From Candidatus Nitrotoga sp. M5 (lineage in GTDB: Bacteria; Pseudomonadota; Gammaproteobacteria; Burkholderiales; Gallionellaceae), in the NCBI RefSeq assembly GCF_927904885.1, contig NZ_CAKMNW010000005.1:1-64000 (forward strand): a stretch of DNA of 64,000 bases. Reading direction: 5' to 3'. How positions within the stretch are numbered: the first letter of the stretch is position 1; every line of letters begins with the position of its first letter. The notes under the pieces are model-generated. The model ran no database searches. It had not been told where the DNA came from and saw only the letters and a program-made list of their open reading frames with translations. Shown piece after piece: positions 63,688 through 64,000 of this stretch. The position numbers were made by a program, and so were the translations under genes.

Positions 63688-64000
63688 ATGAAAATTGAAC
63701 TAAGCGCAATATCCCGCAAGGCGCAAGGAACGGGTGCGAGCCGCCGTCTGCGCAAGGCTGGGCGCGTACCTGGTATCGTGTATGGTGGCACTGAGCCTGC
63801 GCTGATTGATCTTGATCACAACACCCTGTATTACAGCCTGCGTAAGGAAGGGATCCATGCTTCTATCCTGACACTAGATTTGGATGGGAAAAAGGAAAAG
63901 GTGCTGCTTCGCGATTTTCAAATGCACCCATTTCGCCAGCAAGTGCAGCATATCGATTTTCAGCGTGTGGAAGAAAATAAGAAGATCCATATGAAAGTGC
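63688..64000 (+). CDS. rplY: Ribosomal protein L25/Ctc (partial)
   Basis: The frame starts [20 protein letters not shown] and continues [15 protein letters not shown] and [21 protein letters not shown], the 5S-rRNA-binding L25 fold of the long Ctc type. The window ends within codon 105. A GTGGAGAAA ribosome site precedes ATG 63688. It is downstream of prs, the standard order. Confidence 0.95.
   Translation, partial: MKIELSAISRKAQGTGASRRLRKAGRVPGIVYGGTEPALIDLDHNTLYYSLRKEGIHASILTLDLDGKKEKVLLRDFQMHPFRQQVQHIDFQRVEENKKIHMKV

Overview
The window reads as a chromosomal segment of a betaproteobacterium, most likely in the order Nitrosomonadales (Gallionellaceae such as Nitrotoga or Sideroxydans relatives are my best guess). 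This rests on gene order: argH next to a LytS/AlgZ-type kinase and an AlgR-type regulator, ppc divergent from hemCDXY, and lolB-ispE-tRNA-Gln-prs-rplY. The genus is inference only.

Layout. From 0 to 15.2 kb lies a mostly housekeeping block: a PepSY-type membrane protein, ppk1, the glnS-usp-cysS operon, a TPR/NTF2-like exported protein, two tandem cyclophilins, lpxH, and a thiL-pgpA-nuclease operon, then a lipoprotein hydrolase. From about 15.2 to 36.4 kb is an accessory region that I interpret as two decayed integrons in tandem. Two related, broken integron-integrase genes lie on the minus strand (15.24-15.64 and 29.34-29.79 kb). Each is followed by a homologous attI-like leader and then by plus-strand cassette-type genes separated by attC-like palindromes. 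Cargo includes a nucleotidyltransferase plus PD-(D/E)XK-like DUF6602 pair (a candidate defence module), VOC, GNAT, GFA, DUF1801, SIMPL, cupin, HD-GYP and GGDEF proteins, small lipoproteins, a frameshifted DUF4157 peptidase and a minus-strand egtBD ergothioneine operon. Two transposase C-terminal remnants flank a PaaK-like/CrtI-like gene pair.

From 36.7 to 49.7 kb the core genome resumes: grxD, argH, the LytS/LytTR two-component system, ppc, hemCDXY, thiE-thiD and rubredoxin. From 50.1 to 55.3 kb four tandem paralogues carry a C-terminal formylglycine-generating-enzyme/C-type-lectin fold. They lack the catalytic cysteines and vary in the C-terminal segment that diversity-generating retroelements target in related proteins. 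From 56 to 64 kb come a GldG-like/ABC-2 transporter operon, a large TPR protein, lolB, ispE, tRNA-Gln, prs and the start of rplY.

Non-coding structure includes three copies of a 160-180 bp terminal-inverted-repeat element, a second fold-back element with a detached half copy, and a perfect 17-bp stem between two lectin-fold genes. All calls come from reading sequence and proteins by eye; no database search was run.
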